Position numbers and translations under genes: made by a program
The notes under the pieces: generated by a model
Seen by the model: only the letters and a program-made list of their open reading frames with translations
Database searches by the model: none
Told to the model about the DNA's origin: nothing
In this document: positions 36,420 to 45,860 of the stretch, piece after piece
Layout of the letters: each line of letters opens with the position of its first letter
How positions within the stretch are numbered: position 1 is the stretch's first letter
From: Cellulosilyticum sp. I15G10I2
GTDB taxonomy: Bacteria > Bacillota > Clostridia > Lachnospirales > Cellulosilyticaceae
DNA length: 64,000 nucleotides
Reading direction: 5' to 3'
Assembly (NCBI RefSeq): GCF_900095725.1
Contig: NZ_FMMP01000006.1
Span: forward strand, 744,001-808,000

Positions 36420-36950
36420 CTATAATAATTTTTCAATTTCTTTTTTTGGATATGCTTTAGTGCTTACTTCAAAAGTCATATAGCCATACCAATATGGATA
36501 AGGCTGCTCTTCATACATTTTCCATTTAACATTGTCTTGCAGTTTCATTTTAGATTTAATAATTGTGTCACTTATAAGAGCTGCTTTAGTTAAATCAATA
36601 AAATTTAATAAGTCTCTATATCCATTAAAACTTGGAATATATTTTATATTCCCTGATTCATTAGGTGTGTGATCTCCAGGAGAAAATATTGCAAATGATA
36701 ATCTGATACTGAATGTAGTATAATCTGAGTTATCTGAGCCATCATCAAGGCCAACAACAATGCAAGGAATATGCTGTTCAACATCTGTTGGAAGATAGCC
36801 TTTTGGTGGTATCCATCCAACGAATACATTAGGATTAACTAACTTATAATTTGCTATGTTGTTATCATCAGCCAATTGGAGCTTAATTTTATTAGCAACA
36901 TTTTCTTCCAAGTACTCTTTTAGCAAATCTAAAATGCCTGCACTACTCAT
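36420..36950 (-). CDS. Probable tail terminator protein
   Basis: 176 residues, no named family that I can assign firmly. Contains GWIPPKGYLPTDVEQHIPCI and YPYWYGYMTFEVSTKAY, with the alternating strand pattern seen in tail terminators. It sits between the gpZ-like gene and the sheath, where that protein is expected. Confidence 0.6.
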   Translation of the reverse strand: MSSAGILDLLKEYLEENVANKIKLQLADDNNIANYKLVNPNVFVGWIPPKGYLPTDVEQHIPCIVVGLDDGSDNSDYTTFSIRLSFAIFSPGDHTPNESGNIKYIPSFNGYRDLLNFIDLTKAALISDTIIKSKMKLQDNVKWKMYEEQPYPYWYGYMTFEVSTKAYPKKEIEKLL

Positions 36951-37576
36951 TTAAGCTTCCCTCCTATGCTAATCATTGCTCTTTCAATTTCATGCTGCAA
37001 TCTTTCGTTTAATTTCTCGGTTGCAAAATTTTGTATTTGGTCTCCTATATTCTCATTTGTAATCATTTGTGGGATGGACAAAGTCCTTACTGGAGCTATT
37101 GGCAATCTAGATTTCCCTGATCTTTTAAATATATTATATTGAGTCTTATCAGCACTCTTTGCCCCTGTAGAAGCTAAAAAAGGTTTAGGATTTGTTCTTA
37201 TTTGTTTATTACCTGAACTCTTTTTTATTTTTACTTTTAACGGAGTACCATATCTAATTTCAAGCATTTTAGCTAATTTAGGGTCTGAAGGAGTAAGTGG
37301 AAAATGTGCCAAGCTTAATGTATGACCTCTCGATGCAACAGAAGCTTCTAAATTCGATTTAGACGGTCTCTTAATTCCACCTGCAAAGGTCTCTTTAACT
37401 TCTTTGGCTTTAATGGCATATTCTTTAGGAACTATTCGCCCAACCTGTGTAACAACTTGATCTAGTGTTCTGTTTAATGCATGATAGGCAGCTTCTCCTA
37501 CCTCTTTTTCAAAACCTTTAAGCTCAATAGTAAGTGTTTCGATTTTTTTAGTATCTATAAAAACATCTTTGCTCAC
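36947..37576 (-). CDS. Minor tail protein Z-like
   Basis: 209 residues resembling lambda gpZ (PF06763): HALNRTLDQVVTQVGRIVPK at the start and a basic middle with RTNPKPFLAS. Acts at the head-tail junction. Overlaps the next gene by 4 bases. Confidence 0.75.
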   Translation of the reverse strand: MSKDVFIDTKKIETLTIELKGFEKEVGEAAYHALNRTLDQVVTQVGRIVPKEYAIKAKEVKETFAGGIKRPSKSNLEASVASRGHTLSLAHFPLTPSDPKLAKMLEIRYGTPLKVKIKKSSGNKQIRTNPKPFLASTGAKSADKTQYNIFKRSGKSRLPIAPVRTLSIPQMITNENIGDQIQNFATEKLNERLQHEIERAMISIGGKLK

Positions 37577-37585
37577 TCTATCACC

Positions 37586-37900
37586 TTACCCTAAGTTTTG
37601 GCTCAAAATAATTTCATAAACTCCCATATCCTCACGGATATTAAATACATACATCTGCCTTCCATCAAAAATAATAGGCATACCCTGCCCAAGCTTCTTA
37701 CTGATATCACTTGACTTAACAAATATCAGTATTTCACCAACGGATATGCCATCATATTCTTTTTTTGAGCGCTTTATGAGTTGGTCGTTATCAATTGTAC
37801 AATTAATAACGACCCCATCTATACTATGTGGTTCAGCAAATTCATTTGTATTAAAAAATACTGTCTCTAGATCTTCTTGTAACATATCCCTAAAAGACAT
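37586..37900 (-). CDS. Head-tail joining protein (FII-like position)
   Basis: 104 residues: short helix (RDMLQEDLETVFF) then strands (IDGVVINCTID; MPIIFDGRQMYVFNI). The organisation resembles lambda FII/gpF head-tail adaptors, and it directly follows the capsid gene. Family assignment is tentative. Confidence 0.6.
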   Translation of the reverse strand: MSFRDMLQEDLETVFFNTNEFAEPHSIDGVVINCTIDNDQLIKRSKKEYDGISVGEILIFVKSSDISKKLGQGMPIIFDGRQMYVFNIREDMGVYEIILSQNLG

Positions 37901-37908
37901 AATTGCAC

Positions 37909-38928
37909 CTACAGTACTTTAGCAACTACCCAACTATCTACATCGTCTGGGGCTGGTAGTGGCCTTGATACAAGTCTTAATTCATCAATTTCATTTTTAT
38001 CATCTGGGGTGTATTTAGGAATTCTTTCTCCCTCATATGTAACCCATGCACCATTTTCCTTTTGTGTAACTGATCCATAATAACGTGTACCTTTGCCAGT
38101 TGATCCCATAATCACGGTACCACTAGGAATAAGCTCTTTTTCTTCTCCATCTTCATCAATATAGAATTCTGTATAAGAATAAATTTCTACGCCTAATTTA
38201 GGAATTCTTCCAATAAATGTTACACCGTCTCCCTTATATGTAGGTTCAATTACTCCCATATTTAATCTTTGTATATCTAAGATGTTTTGTACTTCTTCGT
38301 TTGCTAAAAATTCCTCTACTACATCACTTGCCATAATGACAATATTAGGAGCTTTTCCTGATTGCTTGATAATCTTATCTTTTCTCCATGCTTCCATGTT
38401 TGCTAATGGATCACTTCCAACTTCATTCCATCTTTCACCTGGTTCTAAATCTACTTTATTAGTAAAATTAAAGTCTACTGTAATTATTTGTCCTTCAGTT
38501 TCAATATCAATTACTTCACCCTGAAGAACTTGTGCGCAGAACCACTCTTCTCTACGTGTAATTTGTTCATCAAGATCTAGTAAATCCTCTGCTAGTATTT
38601 GCGCTGCTCTTTGGGCTGGTGTTTTACTTGAGTAAACACTTTCACCTAATTGGCGCTTTTTAAGATCATCAGCGGTCAACACTCTAATAGGTGCTACCTT
38701 AGGAGTCATGATTTTATTAGTTACAAATCCATCTCTTGCAACTACAATTCCCCTTACTCTTGGAGCGACAAAAGGAGCTAATTTTCTCTTGCCCTTTTTA
38801 ACATCAACCTCGGCTTCCTCTGTCACAAGTGTTTTAATATTTGGGAAGAATGTATCTCTTAAAAACGTAAATACCGGTTTCTTTTGACTAATAGCTGCTA
38901 ACATTGTTTTAGTATCATAAATACTCAT
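37909..38928 (-). CDS. Major capsid protein (lambda gpE family)
   Basis: 339 residues of HK97-fold gpE type. KKPVFTFLRDTFFPN at the start, DLLDLDEQITRREEWFCAQV in the middle, SDVVEEFLANEEV and GRIPKLGVEIYSYTEFY later are characteristic. Follows the decoration protein gene. Confidence 0.92.
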   Translation of the reverse strand: MSIYDTKTMLAAISQKKPVFTFLRDTFFPNIKTLVTEEAEVDVKKGKRKLAPFVAPRVRGIVVARDGFVTNKIMTPKVAPIRVLTADDLKKRQLGESVYSSKTPAQRAAQILAEDLLDLDEQITRREEWFCAQVLQGEVIDIETEGQIITVDFNFTNKVDLEPGERWNEVGSDPLANMEAWRKDKIIKQSGKAPNIVIMASDVVEEFLANEEVQNILDIQRLNMGVIEPTYKGDGVTFIGRIPKLGVEIYSYTEFYIDEDGEEKELIPSGTVIMGSTGKGTRYYGSVTQKENGAWVTYEGERIPKYTPDDKNEIDELRLVSRPLPAPDDVDSWVVAKVL

Positions 38929-38942
38929 AATTTAAATCCCCC

Positions 38943-39308
38943 TTAAATTAAATAGATTCCTAATGTTCTAAGTGTTGCTTTATGAATTGCTGCTGTATCT
39001 GTTCCTCCGAATATTAATGCATCTGACTTGAAATACCCTGATACATATACTGTCGCTTCTGTTGTTTCTGTTTCAGACAGTGTTACATCATCAGTTAGAA
39101 TACCATATGGTTTTTCTGTTCCATCGGTTTTAGTACTATCTACAACCTTCCCAGTCTTATCAGTGGTTAATAGTGCGATAACCGTGCCAGCTGATAATAT
39201 GCCTGTTCCCATAGCAAGTGTTACACCTTCTGGCAATAAAGGAACTTGATTCCCTGCTATAATGCTAACTGGGTTATACTCTCCTGCTTTGCTAAACATA
39301 TCACTCAT
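38943..39308 (-). CDS. Head decoration protein (gpD family)
   Basis: 121 residues from the ATG at 39308, whose ribosome site GGAGG is inside the end of the protease gene. Fits PF02924: AGEYNPVSIIAGNQVPLLPE, then GILTDDVTLSETE and VYVSGYFKSDAL. Trimers stabilise the capsid surface. Confidence 0.9.
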   Translation of the reverse strand: MSDMFSKAGEYNPVSIIAGNQVPLLPEGVTLAMGTGILSAGTVIALLTTDKTGKVVDSTKTDGTEKPYGILTDDVTLSETETTEATVYVSGYFKSDALIFGGTDTAAIHKATLRTLGIYLI

Positions 39309-39310
39309 TA

Positions 39311-39682
39311 TCATTTACCTCCATTCATAATTTGTGCCATAAAGTTTGCGCTTTCAGCATCTTGTGCTTCTTTTGTTTGATTGTTTTGAGGTGCTGCAGC
39401 ATTAGATACTGTTCCTAAATTCGCTGCTGTTGCATCATTTTGAAGATCATTAAGGTATTTTTGTCCTTGTTCTTTTTGAGCTTTAATAATGTTCATAGCT
39501 ACTTTCTCAGCTGATTCTCCATTGTCAATTCCATTACTAATAATATCCTCAATTCCTGGCATCGCTAAATCATTGATTGCTTTAATACGATTCCTCTCTG
39601 CAGTTATTGCATGATTTGTTGTATCCTGAACAATTTGATCGTAAATTTCAGGATGGTCTGTTTTAAAATTCTCCAGTGTCAT
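39311..39682 (-). CDS. Nested scaffold protein (internal start, Nu3-like)
   Basis: An in-frame ATG at 39682 (MTLENFKTDHPEI) preceded 7 bases upstream by GAAGG would make the last 123 residues of the protease gene as a separate scaffold, as lambda Nu3 is made within C. The boundary falls exactly between protease and helical domains. Confidence 0.55.
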   Translation of the reverse strand: MTLENFKTDHPEIYDQIVQDTTNHAITAERNRIKAINDLAMPGIEDIISNGIDNGESAEKVAMNIIKAQKEQGQKYLNDLQNDATAANLGTVSNAAAPQNNQTKEAQDAESANFMAQIMNGGK

Positions 39683-40420
39683 TTTACTACCTTCTTTCAA
39701 TTTATTATCAACTACTGTATTAATTACAGTAGGCTGATTCTGTGCTGATAATTTAAGTACTTTGTCAATATTTTCAGTTAGCTTGAGTTTAATTTCATCT
39801 ACAGACTTACATTTTTCAAGCTCACTCATTAGCAAATCATCGTTAATTGGTATGGCATTATAAAGTGTAGGAACTGGATTTGACTCTGTTTTTACATCAA
39901 ACATAATTCCATCAATTAGTCCTAGTTCTTTAGCTTGTTCCGCCGTTAACCATGTTTCCTTCTCCATAAGATCTTTAATCTCACTCGCTGGTTTTCCACT
40001 TTTGAGTACATAAGCTTGCGCTATTGTAGAATCTGTTACTCGCAACATATTACTTGTTTCATCCATAGCTTGATGTGGCCCTTCTGCATATGTTGATGAG
40101 TTATGAATCATCATCTCAGAAAGTGGACTCATGTAACATTTAGCATTTTTAGGCATAGATGCAAATGAGGCTGCACTAGCCGCTAACCCCACAATTTTAA
40201 TTGTTACATTTCCCTTATATTCACTTATGGCATTATATATCTCGTATCCATCATAAACACTTCCACCACCGCTATTTACGTAGATTTCAACATCATCCCC
40301 ATTTGCTTCCTGCAAACCACTTGTTATAGTACTTGGAGAAGTATGTGGTATATTGAATAGCTCATAGATCCACTTGCTTCCATCACCAATAATTCGTCCT
40401 TTAATATTTATGACTTTCAA
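39311..40420 (-). CDS. ClpP-type head maturation protease with scaffold domain
   Basis: 369 residues. Residues 1-190 form a ClpP/S49-type protease: VNSGGGSVYDGYEIYNAI, nucleophile region GLAASAASFASMP, histidine in MMIHNSS. The rest is a helical, charged scaffold-like domain (ERNRIKAIND to the C-terminus). Same composite design as lambda gpC/Nu3: the protease cuts the scaffold and capsid precursors. Confidence 0.9.
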   Translation of the reverse strand: MKVINIKGRIIGDGSKWIYELFNIPHTSPSTITSGLQEANGDDVEIYVNSGGGSVYDGYEIYNAISEYKGNVTIKIVGLAASAASFASMPKNAKCYMSPLSEMMIHNSSTYAEGPHQAMDETSNMLRVTDSTIAQAYVLKSGKPASEIKDLMEKETWLTAEQAKELGLIDGIMFDVKTESNPVPTLYNAIPINDDLLMSELEKCKSVDEIKLKLTENIDKVLKLSAQNQPTVINTVVDNKLKEGSKMTLENFKTDHPEIYDQIVQDTTNHAITAERNRIKAINDLAMPGIEDIISNGIDNGESAEKVAMNIIKAQKEQGQKYLNDLQNDATAANLGTVSNAAAPQNNQTKEAQDAESANFMAQIMNGGK

Positions 40421-41956
40421 TTAACTTCCTCCTTTCACATTCACCATAGTTGGAATTTCTTGCCTCATCTTTTCTTCTTTAACTCTTTGTCTATGATTTC
40501 TACTAAAGTCACCGCCATTCATTTCAACCGTCTCCTGTTGTCTAGTAGAGAATCCTTCCTCTACTCTAATCTTGGCTGCTTGTGCTTCTACTGTTGGGTT
40601 AAGTTGCCCTGGTGATGGGCCATTCCATTCTGCTTGACAATATGCTTGTTTTGCTAAAGGATTAGTTAAAAATCCCGGGGCATAGATTCTTCCTTTTGCT
40701 ACTGCTTCAGTAAGCCACTCACTGTAAATTGGCTGACAAAAATCATTTGCAAGCCATGTTCTGCGCATTTTAAACATTTTCCATGCTTCAAGTAGCGCTG
40801 CTCTTGATGCTGAATAACTTGCAGTAAATTGCTTAAGTAATAGCTCAGGGGGGATCTCTAATGCGGCTCCTATTTGCCTGCATATAGTGCTTACAAATCC
40901 ATCAAATGCTGTATTAGGTCTATTTGGGTTTGCTGTTTGGATTTCTTCTCCATCTCCTAGAGATACAATTGCTCCATTTCCAAGCTCTAAACTATTAGAA
41001 TCTTCATCATCTACTCTATCCTCTTCACTTATTGACTCCCCAATAGGCGGTTCGCTTGGATTATTTGTTTTAATGAATACAGTAAACATACCACTTACTA
41101 CAGCACCCATTAACTCAGCTTCAGTATATCTGCCTAACTGCTTAAGTGCTTCAATTACAGGGGCAAGTAAAGGAACTCCTCTACGCTGACCTATTCGCTC
41201 TGACTCCATAATGTGTAGAACATTTCTTCTTCCTGTTTTTTCTCCATAGGCCTCAACTCTCGTCCATGACCTGTTTTTAAATGATGATACGGATAATGGA
41301 TGGAAGTTTGCTATATGATATGCCACTATTTCACCATTTTCATTACATTCGACACCACCGACTATGTCTTTTGAGAAATCTTTAAAATTAGGATCACATA
41401 CTCTATCAGCTTCGATAAGCTGCACCCTAAGGTCATATGGCATGCCTATTCTTTGTGTGAATGGTAAAAGAGCAAATGTATCTCCGTTCATAAGCCAGCT
41501 TAAAAAAGCTAGTTGCTGAATTTCATAGAAATTATTGATACGTGCTAGATCGCAATTTGGCGTTTCAGCCCATAACTTAAATTCACGTTCAACATCTGTT
41601 TCCCATCTATCAGCCTCTTCTTCTGTCATACCTAGAAATTCATAGTCTATTGATGGTTTTAATTTCAATCCAGCACCTACTACATTTGTTCTAGTAGTCT
41701 TAATTGCGCTTGTAGCAATAGGTGCACCACCCATATATAGATCTCTTGATCGTTCACGCAGTGTTTGGACATTATCTTCTATATCTTCTTTAGGTCCACC
41801 ACCACCAAATAGCCAACCCTTCATACTTTTTTTAGAATAACTGGCGCCATGATTTCCATAACCGCTGTTAATAAGATCTAATTGTTTTCTAGCCACCTCT
41901 CTTTTAAGAGCAGTTTGAGGAAATATGGCTGCAATAGTTTTCTCGATTAATTTCAT
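40421..41956 (-). CDS. Portal protein (lambda gpB family)
   Basis: 511 residues. MYMGGAPIATSAIKTTRTNVVG-type entry, then SWLMNGDTFALLPF, LQLIEADRVCDP, GVPLLAPVIEALKQLGRY, TASYSASRAALLEAWK and RIYAPGFLTNP are all gpB-family blocks. Twelve copies form the DNA gate at one capsid vertex. Confidence 0.94.
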   Translation of the reverse strand: MKLIEKTIAAIFPQTALKREVARKQLDLINSGYGNHGASYSKKSMKGWLFGGGGPKEDIEDNVQTLRERSRDLYMGGAPIATSAIKTTRTNVVGAGLKLKPSIDYEFLGMTEEEADRWETDVEREFKLWAETPNCDLARINNFYEIQQLAFLSWLMNGDTFALLPFTQRIGMPYDLRVQLIEADRVCDPNFKDFSKDIVGGVECNENGEIVAYHIANFHPLSVSSFKNRSWTRVEAYGEKTGRRNVLHIMESERIGQRRGVPLLAPVIEALKQLGRYTEAELMGAVVSGMFTVFIKTNNPSEPPIGESISEEDRVDDEDSNSLELGNGAIVSLGDGEEIQTANPNRPNTAFDGFVSTICRQIGAALEIPPELLLKQFTASYSASRAALLEAWKMFKMRRTWLANDFCQPIYSEWLTEAVAKGRIYAPGFLTNPLAKQAYCQAEWNGPSPGQLNPTVEAQAAKIRVEEGFSTRQQETVEMNGGDFSRNHRQRVKEEKMRQEIPTMVNVKGGS

Positions 41957-41989
41957 ACTCTTTTCTCACCTCCCTCCTATTAAATTTTC

Positions 41990-42226
41990 TTATAAATCAC
42001 GAGGCACTATTCGCATTACACGATTAGTGCCTCTTCTTTTTGATTGATTTTCTAATGCTTCAACTTGATTCTTCCAATATTTAATTTCTTCTCTTATCTG
42101 ATAAAGATTAGCCCTATTAAGTTCTCTTGAGCCTATTCTATAATTCTGGCCAGCTGTAACTTTTAGCTCAGCTTCCATCCATGCGTGTAAATGTTGTTTT
42201 GCCTGTTCTAAAGTCCATGCACTCAT
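41990..42226 (-). CDS. gpW/DUF6148-like head completion protein
   Basis: 78 residues. LEQAKQHLHAWMEAELKVTA, GQNYRIGSRELNRANL and IREEIKYWKNQVEAL match the small gpW-type proteins that plug the head-tail connector. Located between terminase and portal, as in lambda. Confidence 0.82.
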   Translation of the reverse strand: MSAWTLEQAKQHLHAWMEAELKVTAGQNYRIGSRELNRANLYQIREEIKYWKNQVEALENQSKRRGTNRVMRIVPRDL

Positions 42227-42228
42227 GT

Positions 42229-44046
42229 TTATCTCACTCCTTTGCTTAAAACTTTTCTTTTCTTAGTAGGTGGTTTCTGTCTATATAGATCTCCTCTGAG
42301 TTTTTGCTCTTTAAGTTCTGCTAAATTCACATTAAGAATTCTTAAAGCTGCTGTAGCATAGTTTCTAATATCCAATGGCTCATTTCTTGCACTTCCAACT
42401 TTTACCCATTCAAACTTAGACTTTCCTTGTTTAGTTGTTGTTTTTTTATATTTCTCAGCTAATAATCCTTTAAAAAAATCTATCGTATATCCTGCATGCT
42501 CATCTATTGGGAAATGACAATATCCTGAAGTATCACCCTCAGTAAAATACTCTAATTTGAGTCTTGAAGTAATAATCTCTTTGCCAGCATCTACTCCTAA
42601 AGTAAACAGATTACATGCTTCACGATTATTTTTTGTTGCTTTTCCCACAAAAGGTATTCCCGGACCTCCTCTTCCTTTTATGGCCCACACCCGGCGGTAT
42701 TCTCTTTTTTTACAATATTTATATACCTCCTGAGTATAATGTCCTCCACTGTCTATACATGCAGTAGCTATACGGATTTTAGTGCCATCTTTATAGGAAA
42801 ACTCGTAGTTGAGTAAGTCATCAAGCTGTTTCCATACTGCTGGCTGATCAGGAATGCCTCTAAACACATCATATTTTATACCCCAAGATTCTTCACCCAC
42901 TCCCCATCCAACTACTTCAACCTCTAAACGATCATCCTGTGTGTCTACTCCTGCAGTTAAAATAAGAACATCATCTGGAATTTCACAATTATACATTTCA
43001 CGTCTTTTAACAAGTACTTCTTCACTAGTTTCTTCTGAATGATCTTCCCAAGTTTCACCTAAACAAGTATTAACCCACACCCTATAAGTTTCTAATGACA
43101 TTTTAGCTTGTTTAAACTCTTTTATTATTTCCCCCCAGCTTTTCCATGGTGAAGCAAGTTCATTAAGGTGAAATCCTCTATCAGAACGTTCAGGGTGCAG
43201 TGCAACCCATACGCCTTGATTAGCTTTCCAATCTAGCTCACTAGCTCTATCTCCGCAGTGCATGCAAGTCATTGTTTCATCATCAAAGTTAATTCTGTTC
43301 CATTCTAAAGGCTGAAGTTCTCCGCAATGCGGACAAGGAAGATTCCATTTTTCCATAGTGCTTAAATTGTATTCATCCTCTATTTTTGAAGCACCTTTAT
43401 TAGTAGGGGTGGAAACAAAGACTTTCTTACGATTCCAAAATGTTGTTGTTCTTTTTTCAGCCAACGAAAGTGGATCTCCCTCATCTCCAACTGATCCAGG
43501 ATATCTATCTATTTCATCAGCTAAAAGTATTCTTATAGGTGCGCTTGATAATGACTTCTCAGAATTTGCTCCAACTAATTTTATATACCCTCCTATAAAT
43601 GATTTTTGAAGTACCGTATTATCTCCATCTCTCGACTTAGAATCATTAAACTTATCAGTAAGAATCTTGGTATCTCTTATCATGTGAGCAAGTCTTGTTT
43701 TACTAAATGACTTAGCAAGTTCAAGTGTAGGCTGTACCAGCATAATTGGAGAAGGATCATAATCAACATAATATCCAATGGTATTAAGTAATATCTCAGA
43801 CTTTCCAACTTGAGCCGAACTCATTATCACGACTTTTTTAATTTTTGCATTACTAATGGCATCCATAATCTCACGCATGTAGGGAGTTCTATCAGTATTC
43901 CATTGACCAGGTTCTGATGCGGCTTCTCTTGATATCTGCCTATATTCATCAGCCCATTGACTCATAGTTACTTTTTTAGGAGGAGCTACAAGTTTAGCTA
44001 TATTTCTAAACAGACTATCGAGGGAATGTTGTTTTCTAACTTCCAT
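42229..44046 (-). CDS. Terminase large subunit (GpA family)
   Basis: 605 residues from the ATG at 44046, which overlaps the end of the small-subunit gene and has GAGGTGG upstream. ATPase: Walker A-like SSAQVGKSE, Walker B ILLADEIDRYPG. Zinc-type CPHCGELQP and CMHCG pairs. Nuclease domain: GVDTQDDRLEVEVVGWG and ACIDSGGHYT. GpA-type enzymes normally cut at cos. Confidence 0.94.
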   Translation of the reverse strand: MEVRKQHSLDSLFRNIAKLVAPPKKVTMSQWADEYRQISREAASEPGQWNTDRTPYMREIMDAISNAKIKKVVIMSSAQVGKSEILLNTIGYYVDYDPSPIMLVQPTLELAKSFSKTRLAHMIRDTKILTDKFNDSKSRDGDNTVLQKSFIGGYIKLVGANSEKSLSSAPIRILLADEIDRYPGSVGDEGDPLSLAEKRTTTFWNRKKVFVSTPTNKGASKIEDEYNLSTMEKWNLPCPHCGELQPLEWNRINFDDETMTCMHCGDRASELDWKANQGVWVALHPERSDRGFHLNELASPWKSWGEIIKEFKQAKMSLETYRVWVNTCLGETWEDHSEETSEEVLVKRREMYNCEIPDDVLILTAGVDTQDDRLEVEVVGWGVGEESWGIKYDVFRGIPDQPAVWKQLDDLLNYEFSYKDGTKIRIATACIDSGGHYTQEVYKYCKKREYRRVWAIKGRGGPGIPFVGKATKNNREACNLFTLGVDAGKEIITSRLKLEYFTEGDTSGYCHFPIDEHAGYTIDFFKGLLAEKYKKTTTKQGKSKFEWVKVGSARNEPLDIRNYATAALRILNVNLAELKEQKLRGDLYRQKPPTKKRKVLSKGVR

Positions 44047-44599
44047 CCATAACCACCTCGTCATTTTCAAGTTCAACATATGTATCATGCCTAAATAGTT
44101 CAGGGTCGTACTCGCTCAATTCTTGTAAAGCGTTATAAAGCTCATCTTTCAAGATATCTTCTATAGCTATAACATCTTTTTTAACAGCTAGTTGAGCTGA
44201 TATTTTAGATGGAATTGTTAATATTTTAGCCTTAAATGCCATCATCATCTTTCCCATTTCACGCTCAACATCTACAGAGTCATGCATGCTTCCTTGCATG
44301 AGGGCCAATTCTAATTCAGCTTTTTGCCTTTTCGCTTTTTCATGCAGCATCTTTTCAATTTCAAACTCTTTTTCAGTGCTATTAACTGCATTCTCGTTAT
44401 CATTTTTAGTCTTAAGATATAGGATATACTTTCTCATGGTAACTACTAAATTGAAGCTGCCAGTTTTAACTTTATCTAATATACCCTCTTCTACCATCTG
44501 ATTAATTCGGCGAGTAGATACATCTAAGATGCTGGCTATGACCTTGGTGCTTACCACAACCTCGTCTGCACTCATTAATTTTTTATTGGTTTCTGTCAT
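44036..44599 (-). CDS. Terminase small subunit (Nu1-like)
   Basis: 187 residues from the ATG at 44599 (GAGGTGAG upstream). N-terminal winged helix (TKVIASILDVSTRRINQMVEEGILD) recognises DNA near the packaging site; a coiled helical middle and C-terminal end bind the large subunit. Overlaps the large subunit by 11 bases. Confidence 0.85.
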   Translation of the reverse strand: MTETNKKLMSADEVVVSTKVIASILDVSTRRINQMVEEGILDKVKTGSFNLVVTMRKYILYLKTKNDNENAVNSTEKEFEIEKMLHEKAKRQKAELELALMQGSMHDSVDVEREMGKMMMAFKAKILTIPSKISAQLAVKKDVIAIEDILKDELYNALQELSEYDPELFRHDTYVELENDEVVMDGS

Positions 44600-44670
44600 T
44601 TGTCTCACCTCACCTATTTCCGCTTTTTTAGGAAAGAAATTGGGTTCAAAAAAATCCCCCAAATTGATAA

Positions 44671-44697
44671 ACCTCGGGCCTCGCCAGACCCGCATGA
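44671..44697. other. Candidate cos site
   Basis: GC-rich patch in AT-rich sequence, 70 bases before the small terminase start, with dyad CGGG-N10-CCCG (44675-44692). Position and composition recall lambda cosN. The surrounding gap 44,600-45,096 has no gene. Confidence 0.4.
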
Positions 44698-44948
44698 GAT
44701 TTTAATTTCTCAGAAGAACCTATTGACTATCAATGCTTTCAGAATATGCAAACAATACTCTATCATAGCATCACAGATTGTATATTAATTAACAATGCAT
44801 ACTCTCTATAAGGTGCTATTCGTCCTCCATTTTAAAAAACCGGAAGTGACATAAAACCTTGTTATTTTGTACAATGCTTATTTTTTAATCAATTTGATAT
44901 TTGCATACTACTTGTGTTCCCATGCTATATGTATCAACGCTTACATGC

Positions 44949-45054
44949 TACTTTACTTAATTGTTTGATACTTTACTTATCTTGTATTCTGTTAACTATC
45001 TTTTGTTTTTGGATTCTAATAGAAGAAACTCATGCTTCTTACAAGATAGTTGAC
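44949..45054. repeat. Direct and inverted repeats in the terminase-integrase gap
   Basis: TACTTTACTTA occurs twice 20 bases apart (44949-44959, 44969-44979). GTTAACTATCTT (44991-45002) pairs with AAGATAGTTGAC (45043-45054), 11 of 12, and inside that lies AGAAG..CTTCT. Could be binding sites of the late regulator, part of cosB, or a large hairpin. Confidence 0.5.
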
Positions 45055-45096
45055 ACACACTAAATTAAGTAAATTATCATGTAAAAGTAGATTTAT

Positions 45097-45657
45097 CTAT
45101 CTTCTTTTTGTAAATGACACTTTTCTTGTAGCTTTGCTTATGTCGTCTCGTGTTACACCTATATAACGTTTAGTCGTCGCTATGTCTGAATGATTTAAAA
45201 ATAACATGATTGTATAAGGATCTACGCCATTTTTAAACATCCAATATCCCATACTTTTTCTTAGAGAATGACACCCTATCTTCTCTTTATATCCAACTTC
45301 CTTGGCAGCTTCATGAAGTATTCTCCAAAACCACTGTCTTGTTATTGGTTCATTCTTTCCTTTACTTCTTCTAAACAAATACTCTCTATCTTTTTTACCT
45401 TCACAGTACTGCTTGTAAATAACTTTCAAATCTTCATGTATTTCAATTACTGCTTCTTTATTTGTCTTGTCTTCTCTTAAATATAGATAATCTAAGTTCT
45501 TTATATCTCTGACTTTAAGCGGCAATATATCTGAAATTCTTCTTCCTAGATATAGAGCGCTCATATAGAGAACATAATCTCTTTCTCTTCTTTCTCTAAT
45601 AACATCTCCAATATCAAGCAAGATACCAAAGTCTCTTATAGGCTCTACCGTATTCAA
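45097..45657 (-). CDS. Small tyrosine recombinase-like protein
   Basis: 186 residues, catalytic domain only: first arginine in YLGRRISDILPL, HSLRKSMGYWMFK with H-x-x-R, and LNHSDIATTKRYIG with histidine and tyrosine nucleophile. It lacks the arm and core-binding domains of integrases. Genes of this type lie before terminase in many Firmicutes phages; the role is unclear (resolution or late control). Confidence 0.85.
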   Translation of the reverse strand: MNTVEPIRDFGILLDIGDVIRERRERDYVLYMSALYLGRRISDILPLKVRDIKNLDYLYLREDKTNKEAVIEIHEDLKVIYKQYCEGKKDREYLFRRSKGKNEPITRQWFWRILHEAAKEVGYKEKIGCHSLRKSMGYWMFKNGVDPYTIMLFLNHSDIATTKRYIGVTRDDISKATRKVSFTKRR

Positions 45658-45698
45658 AATATATCACCTTCTTTCGAACAGTTATTTTGTTCCATAAG

Positions 45699-45728
45699 AA
45701 AAAGCACTGGACTAATTTGATCCAGTGC
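45699..45728 (-). terminator. Terminator before the small recombinase
   Basis: Perfect 8-base stem GCACTGGA/TCCAGTGC with five T on the leftward side. Confidence 0.85.
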
Positions 45729-45806
45729 CGCACTTGTGGGAGGTACGTGCTTTCATTCTTACTTACTAACATATTAGCACATGAAAACACTAAAAAATTC
45801 CCGTAT

Positions 45807-45834
45807 TATTTTTCCTCAACTATTTTTCCTCAAC
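45807..45834. repeat. Back-to-back 14-base direct repeat
   Basis: TATTTTTCCTCAAC occurs twice in exact tandem between the ArpU-like gene and the terminator. The 203-base gap holds no gene. Confidence 0.7.
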
Positions 45835-45860
45835 AAATATTCCCGAACTGCATTTTTAAA

